From positions 5,050 through 11,866 of the forward strand of contig JANQZQ010000005.1 in assembly GCA_030728545.1 (NCBI GenBank): a DNA stretch of 6,817 nucleotides, in the 5' to 3' direction. Below are positions 6,487-6,817 of this stretch, in pieces. Source of the stretch: Ilumatobacteraceae bacterium. GTDB lineage: Bacteria; Actinomycetota; Acidimicrobiia; Acidimicrobiales; Ilumatobacteraceae. Under the pieces are notes generated by a model, which saw nothing but the letters and a program-made list of their open reading frames with translations, was not told the origin of the DNA and searched no databases. Positions within the stretch are counted from its first letter, which is position 1. Every line of letters begins with the position of its first letter. The translations under genes and the position numbers were made by a program.

Positions 6487-6657
6487 ATGTGTTCACGAGT
6501 TACCTGCAATGACTGCAACAAACCCACGTGGGCTGGCTGCGGCCGCCATATCGAGCAGGCTCTGGCTGGGGTTCCCCACGACCAGCGCTGCAAGTGTGGC
6601 GAGGGCAGCGCTATTACCGCACGTCGTGGCCTGTTTTCTCGCCTTCTAGGTAGGTAG
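6487..6657 (+). CDS. Small cysteine-rich protein (56 aa), putative metal- or thiol-binding
   Basis: A 56-residue protein whose start is fixed by a strong Shine-Dalgarno site, 21 bases after the regulator stop and hence in the same operon. It begins MCSRVTCNDCNKPTWAGCG and has six cysteines (2, 7, 10, 18, 35, 37) plus His21 and His31. The CxxC at 7-10 and the CxC at 35-37 look like a small zinc-ribbon-type site. The block PTWAGCGRHIEQALAGVP followed by RCKC resembles a short, widespread but uncharacterised bacterial protein type that I recall from memory and could not check. The C-terminal tail (about 43-56) is basic with a short amphipathic run, GLFSRLLGR. Function is unknown; metal binding, thiol buffering or persulfide carriage are inferences from composition and neighbours. 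Confidence 0.82.
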   Translation: MCSRVTCNDCNKPTWAGCGRHIEQALAGVPHDQRCKCGEGSAITARRGLFSRLLGR

Positions 6658-6674
6658 GCGTTCTAGGAAGGGCG

Positions 6675-6680
6675 TAGCAT
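6675..6680 (+). promoter_or_regulatory. Candidate -10 element for a leaderless transcript
   Basis: TAGCAT fits the TAnnnT -10 pattern and ends 9 bases before the GTG at 6690, so transcription could begin at or within a few bases of the start codon. No convincing -35 hexamer is seen. The short element could occur by chance. Confidence 0.35.
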
Positions 6681-6689
6681 GCTCTTCTT

Positions 6690-6817
6690 GTGAAACGGCC
6701 CTATCGCATCGTTGTTGCCAAGCCAGGTCTCGACGGCCACGATCGGGGTGCAAAGACCATTTCGCGAGCCTTGCGCGACCATGGCTTTGAAGTCATCTAC
6801 ACCGGGCTGCATCAGAC
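6690..6817 (+). CDS. Cobalamin-binding domain protein, methylmalonyl-CoA mutase small-subunit type, 3'-truncated
   Basis: Only the first 42 codons are in the window. From GTG 6690 the protein reads KRPYRIVVAKPGLDGHDRGA, the first beta strand and B12 loop of the cobalamin-binding domain found at the C-terminus of methylmalonyl-CoA mutase. DxHxxG is Asp15-Gly-His17-Asp-Arg-Gly20, and His17 would be the lower axial cobalt ligand. Because the domain begins only a few residues after the start, this is probably a free-standing small subunit (about 130-140 residues in such families) pairing with a separate catalytic subunit, as in two-part acyl-CoA mutases. The partner and the substrate (methylmalonyl-, ethylmalonyl- or 2-hydroxyisobutyryl-CoA) cannot be seen. 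GTG 6690 is the only usable start, since an in-frame TAG lies at 6675-6677. No Shine-Dalgarno site lies at the right distance; the nearest purine run, GGAAGGG at 6666-6672, is 17 bases away. Confidence 0.88.
   Translation, partial: MKRPYRIVVAKPGLDGHDRGAKTISRALRDHGFEVIYTGLHQ

Overview
The window looks like chromosomal DNA from an actinobacterium. The evidence is moderately high GC by eye, GTG starts, many 4-base start/stop overlaps, a RipA/PcsB-like NlpC/P60 wall hydrolase, an actinobacterial-type dienelactone hydrolase, a soluble bacterial P450 and a PcrA/UvrD helicase with the C-terminal Tudor-like domain. An acidimicrobial or aquatic actinobacterial lineage is plausible, but that is inference. 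No rRNA, tRNA, CRISPR array, insertion sequence or attachment site was recognised, and no gene-free stretch exceeds about 110 bases.

Left part (1-5177, + strand): a tightly packed run of four genes. A 5'-truncated coiled-coil NlpC/P60 peptidase is followed after 13 bases by a dienelactone hydrolase-family protein. That gene overlaps a cytochrome P450 by 4 bases (ATGA), which in turn overlaps pcrA by 4 bases (GTGA). The hydrolase, P450 and helicase are therefore probably translationally coupled, although their functions (small-molecule oxidation/hydrolysis and DNA repair) are not obviously related.

Middle (5178-5780): pcrA converges with a 158-codon minus-strand gene across only 19 bases. That gene encodes a single-pass membrane protein of unknown function, with a weak resemblance to a cluster-less Rieske-type fold. 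Its 5' end faces a 107-base divergent intergenic region.

Right part (5729-6657, + strand): the most interesting piece. A near-consensus promoter (TTGAAA, 17-base spacer, TATGCT) carries in its spacer a perfect 7+2+7 inverted repeat (ATACCCC-AG-GGGGTAT) of the type bound by CsoR/RcnR/CstR-family repressors. It drives thioredoxin, then an overlapping gene for exactly such a repressor, then a 56-residue protein with six cysteines. The repressor keeps the two family cysteines, but the copper-ligand histidine position is Asn. It therefore looks more like a persulfide/thiol (CstR-type) sensor than a copper sensor. The likely logic is an autoregulated thiol or sulfur-stress operon: sensor, reductant (thioredoxin) and a small Cys-rich protein of unknown job.

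Right edge (6690-6817): start of a gene for a cobalamin-binding domain of the methylmalonyl-CoA mutase type (DGHDRG motif), cut by the window end and possibly translated from a leaderless mRNA.
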